A DNA stretch of 64,000 nt, taken from NCBI RefSeq assembly GCF_000686705.1, contig NZ_JMLJ01000006.1:248001-312000 (forward strand). The letters are read 5' to 3'. Position 1 is the stretch's first letter; each line of letters begins with the position of its first letter. The notes beneath the pieces were generated by a model, which worked only from the letters and a program-made list of their open reading frames with translations, had not been told where the DNA came from and did no database searches. Of the stretch, positions 45,751 to 53,395 are shown piece by piece. The DNA comes from Clostridium hydrogeniformans DSM 21757. GTDB taxonomy: Bacteria > Bacillota > Clostridia > Clostridiales > Clostridiaceae. The position numbers and the translations under genes were made by a program.

Positions 45751-45843
45751 GTAACTTATCCATTAAAAATATCATTGACTTGTCTTGCTTTATCCAGATG
45801 GATAAATAACATATATAAGTTAATTTTATATTGAGGAACCCTA
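45751..45843. repeat. Chimeric palindromic element
   Basis: The left half (AACTTATCCATTAAAAATAT to TTTATCCAGATGGATAAAT) matches the reverse complement of the 30397 copy. The right half (AACATATATAAGTTAATTTT to GAGGAACCCTA) matches the 36015/28299 subtype. It looks like a recombinant of two subtypes. Confidence 0.65.
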
Positions 45844-46228
45844 AAAGATTCAGAAAAATGAAATACAAATTTTTTTTGTAAATATTCTATATTTTTTTCC
45901 TCACATATGTAAATATATTATCGTTTAATCCAATATATGTAGATAGTGTTTTAACATTCATATTATAGTTTCATAATATATAAGATTTGTATTAAAAAAG
46001 ATGCTCCTAATTCCTCCTCTTTTTTATACCTTAAACTCCATCTACTAGTTCGCTCTAATAACCTAATAGTATTTATTTTTTAACCTCATTTCTCCTAATC
46101 ATGATTTTAAGTTTTACTCTTCACACTCTATTTTGAACCTTTGTAATATATCTATTTTCTTAAAACTTTGTCATTATCTTAGTAACAGTTCTTCTTTATG
46201 ATCTAGCATGCTTAGTTTCTTTAAACTA

Positions 46229-46273
46229 AAAAATATAAGGGATTATATCCTCTAAGATATAATCCCTTATATT
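46229..46273 (-). terminator. Terminator after galE
   Basis: A perfect 16-bp stem, ATATAAGGGATTATAT and ATATAATCCCTTATAT, with a TTTTT run on the minus strand, 33 bases past the stop. Confidence 0.9.
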
Positions 46274-46305
46274 TATTTATATAAACTTATTTCATTACTT
46301 ATATA

Positions 46306-47292
46306 TTACTTGTTATAACCATTTGGATGAGTAGAATGCCACTTCCAAGCACTTCCTATTATTGTCTCTAAAGAATTAAACTTAGGCTTCCAATTTAATT
46401 CCTTAATAGCCTTATCTGATGATGCTATTAAAACACTTGGATCTCCTGGTCTTCTTTCTGATATCTCAGCCTTTATATCCTCTTCAGTAACTTTTCTAGC
46501 TACCTCCACTACTTCCTTAACTGAGAATCCTTTTCCATTCCCTAAATTATATATTCTACTCTCTTCCCCTCTCATTAGCCTTTCAACAGCTAAAAGATGA
46601 GCAGAAGCAAGGTCAGATACATGTATATAATCTCTTATGCATGTTCCATCCTCTGTATTATAATCATCTCCATATATCATTATTTTTTCTCTTTTATTAA
46701 GAGGTACTTGAAGAATTAAAGGAATTAAGTGAGTTTCTGTATTATGTGCTTCTCCTATATTACCACTTTCATGAGCACCAGCTGCATTAAAATATCTTAA
46801 AGCAGTGTACTTTATTCCATAAGCACTATCACACCATTTTAATATTTTTTCAACACAAAGCTTAGATTCCCCATAGGCATTAGTTGGGAATGTCTTATCA
46901 TCCTCAATAATTGGAATATTTTCTGGCTCACCATAGGTTGCAGCAGTTGAAGAAAATACTATATATTTAACTCCATGGTCCTTCATAGCTTCTAATAAAG
47001 ATATAGTTCCGGATATATTATTATTAAAATACTTTAAAGGATCACTCATACTTTCTCCTACTAGAGAGTATGCAGCAAAGTCAATAACAGCCTCTATATT
47101 ATTTTCAGTAAAAGTCTTATTCAGTATAGCTTTATCTCTTAAGTCTCCTTCATAGACCTTTCCCCCAACAATAGCTTCTCTATGTCCAGTACAGAAATTG
47201 TCTAAGGTTACAACTTCTTTTCCTTGCTCTAATAGATGAGCTACCATGTGGCTTCCTATGTATCCTGCTCCCCCACATACTAAAATAGCCAT
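46306..47292 (-). CDS. galE: UDP-glucose 4-epimerase
   Basis: 328 residues. N-terminal NAD motif [11 protein letters not shown], Ser/Tyr/Lys catalytic set with [11 protein letters not shown] and [15 protein letters not shown] and the C-terminal [16 protein letters not shown], all GalE-type. It interconverts UDP-glucose and UDP-galactose (perhaps the N-acetyl forms), supplying surface glycans. The start lies 12 bases after the licC stop with AAGGAG, so it is the last gene of the lic operon. Confidence 0.94.
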   Translation of the reverse strand: MAILVCGGAGYIGSHMVAHLLEQGKEVVTLDNFCTGHREAIVGGKVYEGDLRDKAILNKTFTENNIEAVIDFAAYSLVGESMSDPLKYFNNNISGTISLLEAMKDHGVKYIVFSSTAATYGEPENIPIIEDDKTFPTNAYGESKLCVEKILKWCDSAYGIKYTALRYFNAAGAHESGNIGEAHNTETHLIPLILQVPLNKREKIMIYGDDYNTEDGTCIRDYIHVSDLASAHLLAVERLMRGEESRIYNLGNGKGFSVKEVVEVARKVTEEDIKAEISERRPGDPSVLIASSDKAIKELNWKPKFNSLETIIGSAWKWHSTHPNGYNK

Positions 47293-47304
47293 TTATACCA
47301 CTCC

Positions 47305-47997
47305 TTATATCAATTTATTTTTTATTAAATCCTCTACCTTCTTTAAATCTTCCAGAGAGTCTATTTCATAAGAATCTCTGTCCTCTATCTTATGTATATA
47401 AACCTCTAATCCCTTTATATTGTTCTTAACAATATCATCCCAGTATAAATTAGAAAAGTCATCTTCTTCTATAGATTTTTCTAATTTCTCCCTTATTATT
47501 ATACCATCTTTTTTGCTCCAATAGGAAACCCCACAAAGGATATATCCCTCATCATCTCCTACTTCTATATCATATACTCTATTCTTTTCATCATATCTTA
47601 TTATCCATTCACCTTTAAAATCCTTTTTAAAAGCAGAAAAATATGTAGATTTATTTATATCATTCTTTAAGAAATTCCTATGTAAATAAACATCTGCATC
47701 TATTACATAGGTATCACTTAAGTATTCCCTAACTAAATACATTGTATATATATTATTGAAAACATTATATTTAGAATTATGTACAAGTTCAACTCCGTAT
47801 TTATCCTTTAAATAATGAAATTTCTCCTCTAAATACCCAGTAAGAACTATTATCTCATCTATTCCTATTTCCTTTAAATATTCTATTTGTTTCTCTATCA
47901 TTGGCTTTCCATTTACCTTCACTAAGGACTTTGGTGTTTCTAAAGTCAATGGTCTAAGCCTTGTTCCCATTCCCGCTGCTAACAATATAGCTCTCAT
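47305..47997 (-). CDS. licC: Choline-phosphate cytidylyltransferase LicC
   Basis: 230 residues, a nucleotidyltransferase with an intact signature LAAGMGTRLRPLTLETPKSL at residues 6-25 (R13, K23), DADVYL near 100 and GVSYWSKKDG, LYWDDIVKNNIK, SYEIDSLEDLKK toward the end. The overall pattern is very close to LicC of pneumococcus as I remember it, which makes CDP-choline from phosphocholine and CTP. AAGGAGAG is the ribosome site. It lies between licB (separated by four REP-like motifs) and galE. Confidence 0.9.
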   Translation of the reverse strand: MRAILLAAGMGTRLRPLTLETPKSLVKVNGKPMIEKQIEYLKEIGIDEIIVLTGYLEEKFHYLKDKYGVELVHNSKYNVFNNIYTMYLVREYLSDTYVIDADVYLHRNFLKNDINKSTYFSAFKKDFKGEWIIRYDEKNRVYDIEVGDDEGYILCGVSYWSKKDGIIIREKLEKSIEEDDFSNLYWDDIVKNNIKGLEVYIHKIEDRDSYEIDSLEDLKKVEDLIKNKLI

Positions 47998-48040
47998 GTT
48001 ATCTCTCCTTAAATCTATTATTCTTAAATTATATCATATA

Positions 48041-48056
48041 GGGTACGGTTAACAAC
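48041..48056 (+). repeat. REP-like motif, variant (licB-licC gap)
   Basis: GGGTACGGTTAACAAC, one substitution, forward. Confidence 0.75.
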
Positions 48057-48084
48057 TTTAATGCTTATTTTAAACTTTAATTTA

Positions 48085-48099
48085 GGGACGGTTAACAAC
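48085..48099 (+). repeat. REP-like motif (licB-licC gap)
   Basis: GGGACGGTTAACAAC, exact, forward. Confidence 0.8.
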
Positions 48100-48126
48100 T
48101 TTACTTCCCTTTTTAGAATTCACTTA

Positions 48127-48141
48127 GGGACGGTTAACAAC
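48127..48141 (+). repeat. REP-like motif (licB-licC gap)
   Basis: GGGACGGTTAACAAC, forward. It pairs with the inverted copy at 48177 into a hairpin with an 18-bp stem (including AAAG/CTTT flanks) and about 32-base loop. Confidence 0.8.
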
Positions 48142-48176
48142 TTTTTATACCTTTTACATAATGTATTGTACCAAAA

Positions 48177-48192
48177 GTTGTTAACCGTCCCC
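48177..48192 (-). repeat. REP-like motif (licB-licC gap)
   Basis: GTTGTTAACCGTCCCC, reverse, 10 bases past the licB stop in its direction of transcription. Confidence 0.8.
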
Positions 48193-48202
48193 ATTTATTC
48201 AT

Positions 48203-49180
48203 TTACTCTTGAACTTTTAGATTAAGCATTGTTTTTGGATTTCCTGCCACAAGAATTGTTCCAGATAATATTATTAAGCTTCCAAGAACAAATTGAAATG
48301 TTACAGGCTGCTTTAAAAATACTATTTGTATAAGAATTGCCCACATGGCATAGGTTATGTTTAAAGCTGTGCTCCTAGCTGCTCCTATTATATTTATAGC
48401 TGAATAATAAAATAAGTATGATGTAGTACCTACTAAAGCTGTAATAGCTAAATATAAAATTGATATGTTAGAAAAAACACTTAGAGTAACATCATGTCCA
48501 CCTATTAATGGAAGTATTATAACTCCATAAAATATAGCTGATGTTATCTGTCTTATATTTAAAGCCTGTTCTGCCGTAACATCATCCTTCATTCCATAGG
48601 CACAGATTACACTTTCAAGTCCCCATCCAAGTACTGTACCTAATGCGCAAATAAGTCCTATTAAAAAGCCTGCCTTCATAGATATATTTCCTGCTGATGT
48701 ATATCCTATTACAATTACTCCTATGACACTTAAAGTTATACCCATCCATACTCTCTTTTCTAGTTTCTCTTTTAGAAATAAGAAAGCAAAGAAAGCTCCC
48801 GCCGCTGGATAAATAGAAGTTATGCTGGCAGCATATGCTGGTCCAAGGTATTTAACACTTAAGGTATAACAAGTCATTCCAACTGGACCCCCAAGTAATG
48901 CTCCCAAAACTATAAAAAGTCCACTTCTAGTTCTTAAGGCCTTTAATACATTACTAAAATCCCCTCTTATTATTTGAAATAAAGTCATCCAAATTGCTGA
49001 GAATGCGTCATGTAAAAATGTACTAACAAAGGGAGCGAAAATAATAGCTTTTTCAGTATCTATAAATGGTGACTTTGCTAATATAATTCCAAGTAAAACT
49101 GTATCTATTCCCCAGGTAATACCTGAAACTAAAGCTGAAGATATCCCTACCCTTGCATCCTTAATATTTGAACCCCTCAT
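48203..49180 (-). CDS. licB: Choline transporter LicB (EamA/DMT family)
   Basis: 325 residues with ten hydrophobic helices and two EamA repeats (GITWGIDTVLLGI, LGWGLESVICAYG). The position between LicA and LicC and the resemblance to pneumococcal LicB indicate choline uptake. AAGGAGGG precedes the ATG. It lies 64 bases after licA. Directly beyond its stop are four REP-like motifs that can form a strong hairpin, which may reduce or stabilise the mRNA between licB and licC. Confidence 0.87.
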   Translation of the reverse strand: MRGSNIKDARVGISSALVSGITWGIDTVLLGIILAKSPFIDTEKAIIFAPFVSTFLHDAFSAIWMTLFQIIRGDFSNVLKALRTRSGLFIVLGALLGGPVGMTCYTLSVKYLGPAYAASITSIYPAAGAFFAFLFLKEKLEKRVWMGITLSVIGVIVIGYTSAGNISMKAGFLIGLICALGTVLGWGLESVICAYGMKDDVTAEQALNIRQITSAIFYGVIILPLIGGHDVTLSVFSNISILYLAITALVGTTSYLFYYSAINIIGAARSTALNITYAMWAILIQIVFLKQPVTFQFVLGSLIILSGTILVAGNPKTMLNLKVQE

Positions 49181-49244
49181 AATAACCCTCCTTAAGATTG
49201 TACTCTCCTATATACTATATATAGCTCTCTCTAAAACTTATCGT

Positions 49245-51098
49245 CTATTTCATATCCTCTAAGAGATTTAGGTTCTTCTTTGCCCTATTATATCTATCTA
49301 TACCATAGGTTCCAAAGTCATCTCCCTTAGCCTCCTTCAAGTTTGTCCATATACTCCATAGAAAATCTTGAAATATCTTGTGAATTAATATTCTTTTTCT
49401 TATTTCATCATTAGGAGTCTCTCCTAAATAAATGCTTAAAAATAACTCCTCATCGTCTTCTGAAAAATTACATTCAATGGAATGGGCTGCTAAATCCCAC
49501 ATAGGGTCATTCATTCCACTATACTCCCAATCTATTAAATACATTCTCCCTTCTCCACTCTTAACAAAGTTCTCAGGAACAGTATCATTATGACATGGTA
49601 ATTCTTCTACATTTAAATTATTTAATACTTCTTTAAGATCCACTACCTTCTTTCTTACTTCATTATAATCACTAAAGTTTTTTCCATTTGCATTTATTAA
49701 TAGCCCTTCATAAAGCTCTATCTTTCCTATAATATCAAAGGAGTTGTTTAGCTTTAACTTAGAATTATGAAGTGTTCTTAAAAGTTCTGTAGTCATCCTC
49801 ATATTCTTTTCTTTTTTAGCAGAGGTTCCTGTTAATGTTTCTGCATCTTTTATAAATTCACTTATCTTTATACCTGTAGTCTCATCAAAATAAAGAATTT
49901 TAGTATCAAGGTTAAGCTTACATCCAACCTCTGAATTTCTTTTTTCATCCCTTCTGCTTATCATTTCCTCAGTACCAGCCCCTGGAACCCTAAGTATATA
50001 TGCCTTATCCTTTATGTTTACCTTATAATTTTTATTGGTCATTCCTCCTGCGGGGATTATATGCCCTATGCTTTCTTCATTTATCTTTAAAGCATCTACT
50101 ATATAAGACCTAAGTCCTAGAGTTCTTATTTCTAATTCTTTTCTTTTAAGCCTTGGGAAAACATGATTTATCATATTAGTATAATGGTCTTTGTTATCAA
50201 TTTCTCCCCATACTAAATCATCTATTTTTATATATCCTATATTATAGTATCTTCCAATGTCCAAAAGACAGTATTCATAATTTACATATGGATTTTCATT
50301 ATACATTTCATATTCACTTAAAATCTTATTAAAACCATCATAGGATAACTTAGTTATCCCTATCATTTCCCCATTAATTTTGTTAAAAGTATGCTTGTCC
50401 TTAGATATCTTATATAAAAATCCATTTCTTATCTCTACAAAAGCTTCATCCCCTGATCCACTTTCATTGGTTATAAGTACACAATCTCTATTTAAATTAT
50501 CTATTAGCTCCTTTATAGCTCTCTCCTCAAAAACTAAATCATTTTCTATAAGTATAAAATCTCCTTCTATGTATTCCTTAGCTAGTGCTAAAGACTCCAT
50601 CGTACCTGTCCACTTATACTTTTTATTTCTTACAATCTTTAATCCCTTTTCCCTAGCTAAAGCTTCATATGACTCATATTCATAGCCTGCAACTATAATA
50701 ACATCTTCTATACCATTATCCCTTAGAATATTTAACATTCTATCTATAACTCTCTCATCTTTAAGTTCTAAAAATCCAGCTGGAACTCCAAACTCTTTTC
50801 TTTCACCAGCCCCTAATATAACTGCTTGTTTTACATTTCCTAGTGTATTTTCATTAAGCTTTATTCTTATATCATCATATTCTTTTAAGTTTTCTTCTAT
50901 TAACTTTATCCCCTTATGAGTAACATTATAAGTAAATCCTCTACCACTTTTTACAGTAACTATATACTCATCCTTAAGAAGAGTTTTTAATACCCCATTA
51001 ACCTTTCCTAAAGATATATTAAGCTTTTTGGATATGTCCCTTTGACTAAGATTTCTATTTAAATTTAATAACTGTAGTATTCTTAAAATTTTCTCCAT
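49245..51098 (-). CDS. licA: LicA choline kinase with N-terminal winged helix and nucleotidyltransferase-like domain
   Basis: 617 residues, three parts. Residues 1-75: a winged-helix DNA-binding domain (LSQRDISKKLNISLGKVNGV). Residues 90-315: a nucleotidyltransferase-like domain. Its signature (LGAGERKEFGVPAGFLEL, 95-112) departs from the GxGxR and PK pattern intact in LicC, while ENDLVF (185-190) and WGEID (297-301) remain. Residues 325-617: choline/ethanolamine-kinase fold with PCHNDTVPENF (H503, D505, N510) and LIDWEYSG (D523, E525). It phosphorylates choline. It is the first gene of licA-licB-licC-galE. The promoter carries two palindromes that could be its own operators. Confidence 0.88.
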   Translation of the reverse strand: MEKILRILQLLNLNRNLSQRDISKKLNISLGKVNGVLKTLLKDEYIVTVKSGRGFTYNVTHKGIKLIEENLKEYDDIRIKLNENTLGNVKQAVILGAGERKEFGVPAGFLELKDERVIDRMLNILRDNGIEDVIIVAGYEYESYEALAREKGLKIVRNKKYKWTGTMESLALAKEYIEGDFILIENDLVFEERAIKELIDNLNRDCVLITNESGSGDEAFVEIRNGFLYKISKDKHTFNKINGEMIGITKLSYDGFNKILSEYEMYNENPYVNYEYCLLDIGRYYNIGYIKIDDLVWGEIDNKDHYTNMINHVFPRLKRKELEIRTLGLRSYIVDALKINEESIGHIIPAGGMTNKNYKVNIKDKAYILRVPGAGTEEMISRRDEKRNSEVGCKLNLDTKILYFDETTGIKISEFIKDAETLTGTSAKKEKNMRMTTELLRTLHNSKLKLNNSFDIIGKIELYEGLLINANGKNFSDYNEVRKKVVDLKEVLNNLNVEELPCHNDTVPENFVKSGEGRMYLIDWEYSGMNDPMWDLAAHSIECNFSEDDEELFLSIYLGETPNDEIRKRILIHKIFQDFLWSIWTNLKEAKGDDFGTYGIDRYNRAKKNLNLLEDMK

Positions 51099-51123
51099 AC
51101 TCTTCCTCCATAAACTTCAAGCT

Positions 51124-51156
51124 TTTAATGTAGTTCATTATTTGAACTACATTAAA
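51124..51156 (-). promoter_or_regulatory. licA leader palindrome (operator-like)
   Basis: A perfect 14-bp inverted repeat, TTTAATGTAGTTCA and TGAACTACATTAAA, with a 5-base centre, in the licA leader just before the ribosome site. The core GTTCATTATTTGAAC matches the second palindrome at 51232 in all but one base. As RNA it could form a hairpin. Confidence 0.65.
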
Positions 51157-51231
51157 TTAAAAAAATTTATTCCTTAAATTAATCTATTATTCTTTTAATC
51201 CTAAAAATAAAAATTGTACATCTTTAAATTC

Positions 51232-51285
51232 GTTCATTATATGAACTATGTAATATATTATACTTAATCAATTTTTAATGGTCAA
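51232..51285 (-). promoter_or_regulatory. licA promoter and start-site operator-like palindrome
   Basis: On the minus strand TTGACC (51285-51280), 17 bases, TATAAT (51262-51257). Eleven bases after the -10 begins GTTCATATAATGAAC (51246-51232), a palindrome covering the expected start of transcription, as in simple repression. It lies 99 bp centre to centre from the leader palindrome. Confidence 0.7.
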
Positions 51286-51382
51286 GAAATATAATTAAAT
51301 ATTTCTTAAATCTATATTTAAAAATCATTTTAGGGATTATAATAGAATTAATGTTTAAATTTTTTAGGAGGTTCTTGTATTT

Positions 51383-51703
51383 ATGGATACTAATGGTTTT
51401 CAAAGATTGTTTTTATTTAATATAAAAGATAAAATAGTAATAAAAATTCCTCCTCTTGGTGGGATTATAGGAAGATTTGGAGACATTGAGCCTTCATATT
51501 TCGAGAAAAATTCCTATGTAAGCAGAAAGCATGCTAAATTGACCTATATGAGAGGTGGTTATCTCATAGAGGATCTAGGAAGTGCTAATGGTACAAAAGT
51601 AAATGGTCTAAAGCTTTATAAAAATACTAGTGTTCATATTAGAGGTGGAGATATTATTACCTTAGCAAATATGGATTTTGAAGTTAAATATAGTTTTAAA
51701 TAG
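51383..51703 (+). CDS. Stand-alone FHA-domain protein
   Basis: 106 residues, almost wholly an FHA domain: GGIIGRFGD, NSYVSRKHAKLTYMRGG, LIEDLGSANGTKVNG, GDIITLANMDFEV. There is no membrane segment. It would bind phosphothreonine on a partner. AGGAGG precedes the ATG. It is divergent from licA and shares the 284-base intergenic region; TATAAT at 51338-51343 is a likely -10. A terminator follows. Confidence 0.88.
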   Translation: MDTNGFQRLFLFNIKDKIVIKIPPLGGIIGRFGDIEPSYFEKNSYVSRKHAKLTYMRGGYLIEDLGSANGTKVNGLKLYKNTSVHIRGGDIITLANMDFEVKYSFK

Positions 51704-51706
51704 ATA

Positions 51707-51757
51707 AACATATTATGTTGACTAAAGAACTGGTTAACATAATATGTTTATTTTTTA
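51707..51757 (+). terminator. Terminator after the FHA gene
   Basis: A 17-bp stem, AAACATATTATGTTGAC with GTTAACATAATATGTTT, one wobble, then ATTTTTTAT. Confidence 0.9.
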
Positions 51758-51905
51758 TCCATTAATATGTATATATTGACTTTTACATACATTTATGGTT
51801 TTATATACTTAGTATTAATTTTACATTTATTTATTTTTATTTACAATATAGGAAATAATTCTATAAATTTATTTCTAAAAATATTATCAATAAGGGGGAT
51901 TTTTG

Positions 51906-52790
51906 GTGAAAAAATTTAAAAGTATTTTATGTCTTTCAATCGTTATGTTTATTTTAAGCACATTTGATATTGTTGCAAATGCCATACCTGCATCAACTTC
52001 TAGAACAGATGCTGTAGTAAATAAAACTTATGAGCAAATAGGTAAACCTTATGTTTGGGGTGGTAAAGGACCAAACTCTTTTGACTGTTCTGGATTAGTC
52101 CAATATGTTTATCAAAATGCTATTGGTGTATATTTAGAAGGATATACTCATTCTCTAAAATATAGTGGACAACCTATAACAAATCAAAATGATTTAAGAC
52201 CCGGAGACTTAATATTTCCATATAGTGATTTTGAACATGTTGCAATATATGTTGGTAATGGTCAAATCATTCATGCACCAAGAACTGGTGAAAATGTAAA
52301 GAAAGTTCCTATATATGCTTTTTATACAGCTAGAAGAATTGAAGGATTTATCCAAAATAACGGTTCCTGGAAATACTTAGAAAACTCAAAATACAAGACT
52401 GGTTGGATAAAAGAATATGGGGATTGGTACTACTTCCACGATAATGGCTCTATGGCTACAGGATGGACTAAGCTAAATTGGGCTGGTGAAGATAGATGGT
52501 ATTATTTCAATGGTGATGGAATGGTTTCTGGATGGGCTAAGATAAACTGGGCTGGCGAAGATAGATGGTACTATTTCAATGGTAATGGAATGGTTTCTGG
52601 GTTGCAATATTTAGAATGGAATGGAACTAAAAACTGGTACTACTTCAATGGTAATGGATTATATTATGGATGGATATACTTAGAAAAAGATGGACAATCT
52701 AATTGGTACTATTTTGATGGTAATGGAATGGCAAAAAATCGTACAATAGATGGTCACTATGTAAATAATGATGGTATTAGAGTTTCTTAA
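51906..52790 (+). CDS. Secreted NlpC/P60 hydrolase with choline-binding repeats
   Basis: 294 residues from GTG at 51906, 7 bases after AAGGGGG; TTG one codon earlier is less well spaced. Signal peptide to about residue 26 (VANA). NlpC/P60 domain with catalytic C61 (FDCSGL), H111 (FEHVAIYVG) and H123. Then five choline-binding-type repeats (TGWIKEYGDWYYFHDNG, RWYYFNGDGMVSGW twice, NWYYFNGNGLYYGW, NWYYFDGNGM). The enzyme cuts the peptidoglycan stem peptide, and the repeats would anchor it to phosphocholine. That substrate is what the nearby lic genes make, so the pair is functionally matched. Confidence 0.9.
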   Translation: MKKFKSILCLSIVMFILSTFDIVANAIPASTSRTDAVVNKTYEQIGKPYVWGGKGPNSFDCSGLVQYVYQNAIGVYLEGYTHSLKYSGQPITNQNDLRPGDLIFPYSDFEHVAIYVGNGQIIHAPRTGENVKKVPIYAFYTARRIEGFIQNNGSWKYLENSKYKTGWIKEYGDWYYFHDNGSMATGWTKLNWAGEDRWYYFNGDGMVSGWAKINWAGEDRWYYFNGNGMVSGLQYLEWNGTKNWYYFNGNGLYYGWIYLEKDGQSNWYYFDGNGMAKNRTIDGHYVNNDGIRVS

Positions 52791-53395
52791 AAAATTTATA
52801 TAGTAAGGGAATTGTAGCCTTCAGATTTTAATAAAATTATTTGTATTATAAAGGAAACTTCTAACTTGATTAGAAGTTTCCTTTAATTATACAGAAATGC
52901 ATTAACAATCCTATTATAATAATCTTATATTTAGACCGAGTTTATATTAACTTTAAAAATCTTAATAAATACATTCTCATATTTAACTATAAACATACAA
53001 TGACTCATCTCTAATTCTAAATAACAATATCTTAACTGAAAATCTCAATTTGGATATTTTTTATAAAGTTATATGTATATTTAATTATAAATTATAAAAT
53101 ACTAAATATTTATTATCTTATAATTAATCCGTATAACATATAAATTTTTATGCTATCTTAAACTCTTCTTTATTTTCAGTTCTTTTTCACCTTAAAATCC
53201 GATACATTTATTCAAAAGTTTAATTTACAGCATAAAATAATTAAAAATATAGAGCATATATTATTAAAATTTTGTAAATACCTTGAATTAAATCATTTAT
53301 TACCCTGTTTAAACATTGTTACTGTTGTCAAATTATGATAGTATATATTATGAAATTACTGTTAATTAAATATTTACAAAGGGGTGAACTATTTA
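52791..53395. other. Intergenic stretch between the two wall hydrolases
   Basis: It contains the NlpC/P60 terminator and the leader of the amidase gene, in which TTGTCA (53325) and TATTAT (53346) are 15 bases apart and could be a weak promoter. No gene. Confidence 0.5.
52850..52890 (+). terminator. Terminator after the NlpC/P60 gene
   Basis: A perfect 14-bp stem, AAAGGAAACTTCTA and TAGAAGTTTCCTTT. The T-run is short. Confidence 0.75.

Larger units (their letters stand above)
45675..46305. other. Intergenic stretch between galE and the anchored protein gene
   Basis: 630 bases without a credible gene. It contains a chimeric palindromic element (45751-45843) and the galE terminator (46229-46273). 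No other structure was identified. Confidence 0.5.

Noticed and set aside
4871-48192. REP-like motif read as a CRISPR array or as terminators
   Set aside because: Spacing is irregular over tens of kilobases, orientation differs, and single copies lack the self-hairpin plus T-run of a terminator.
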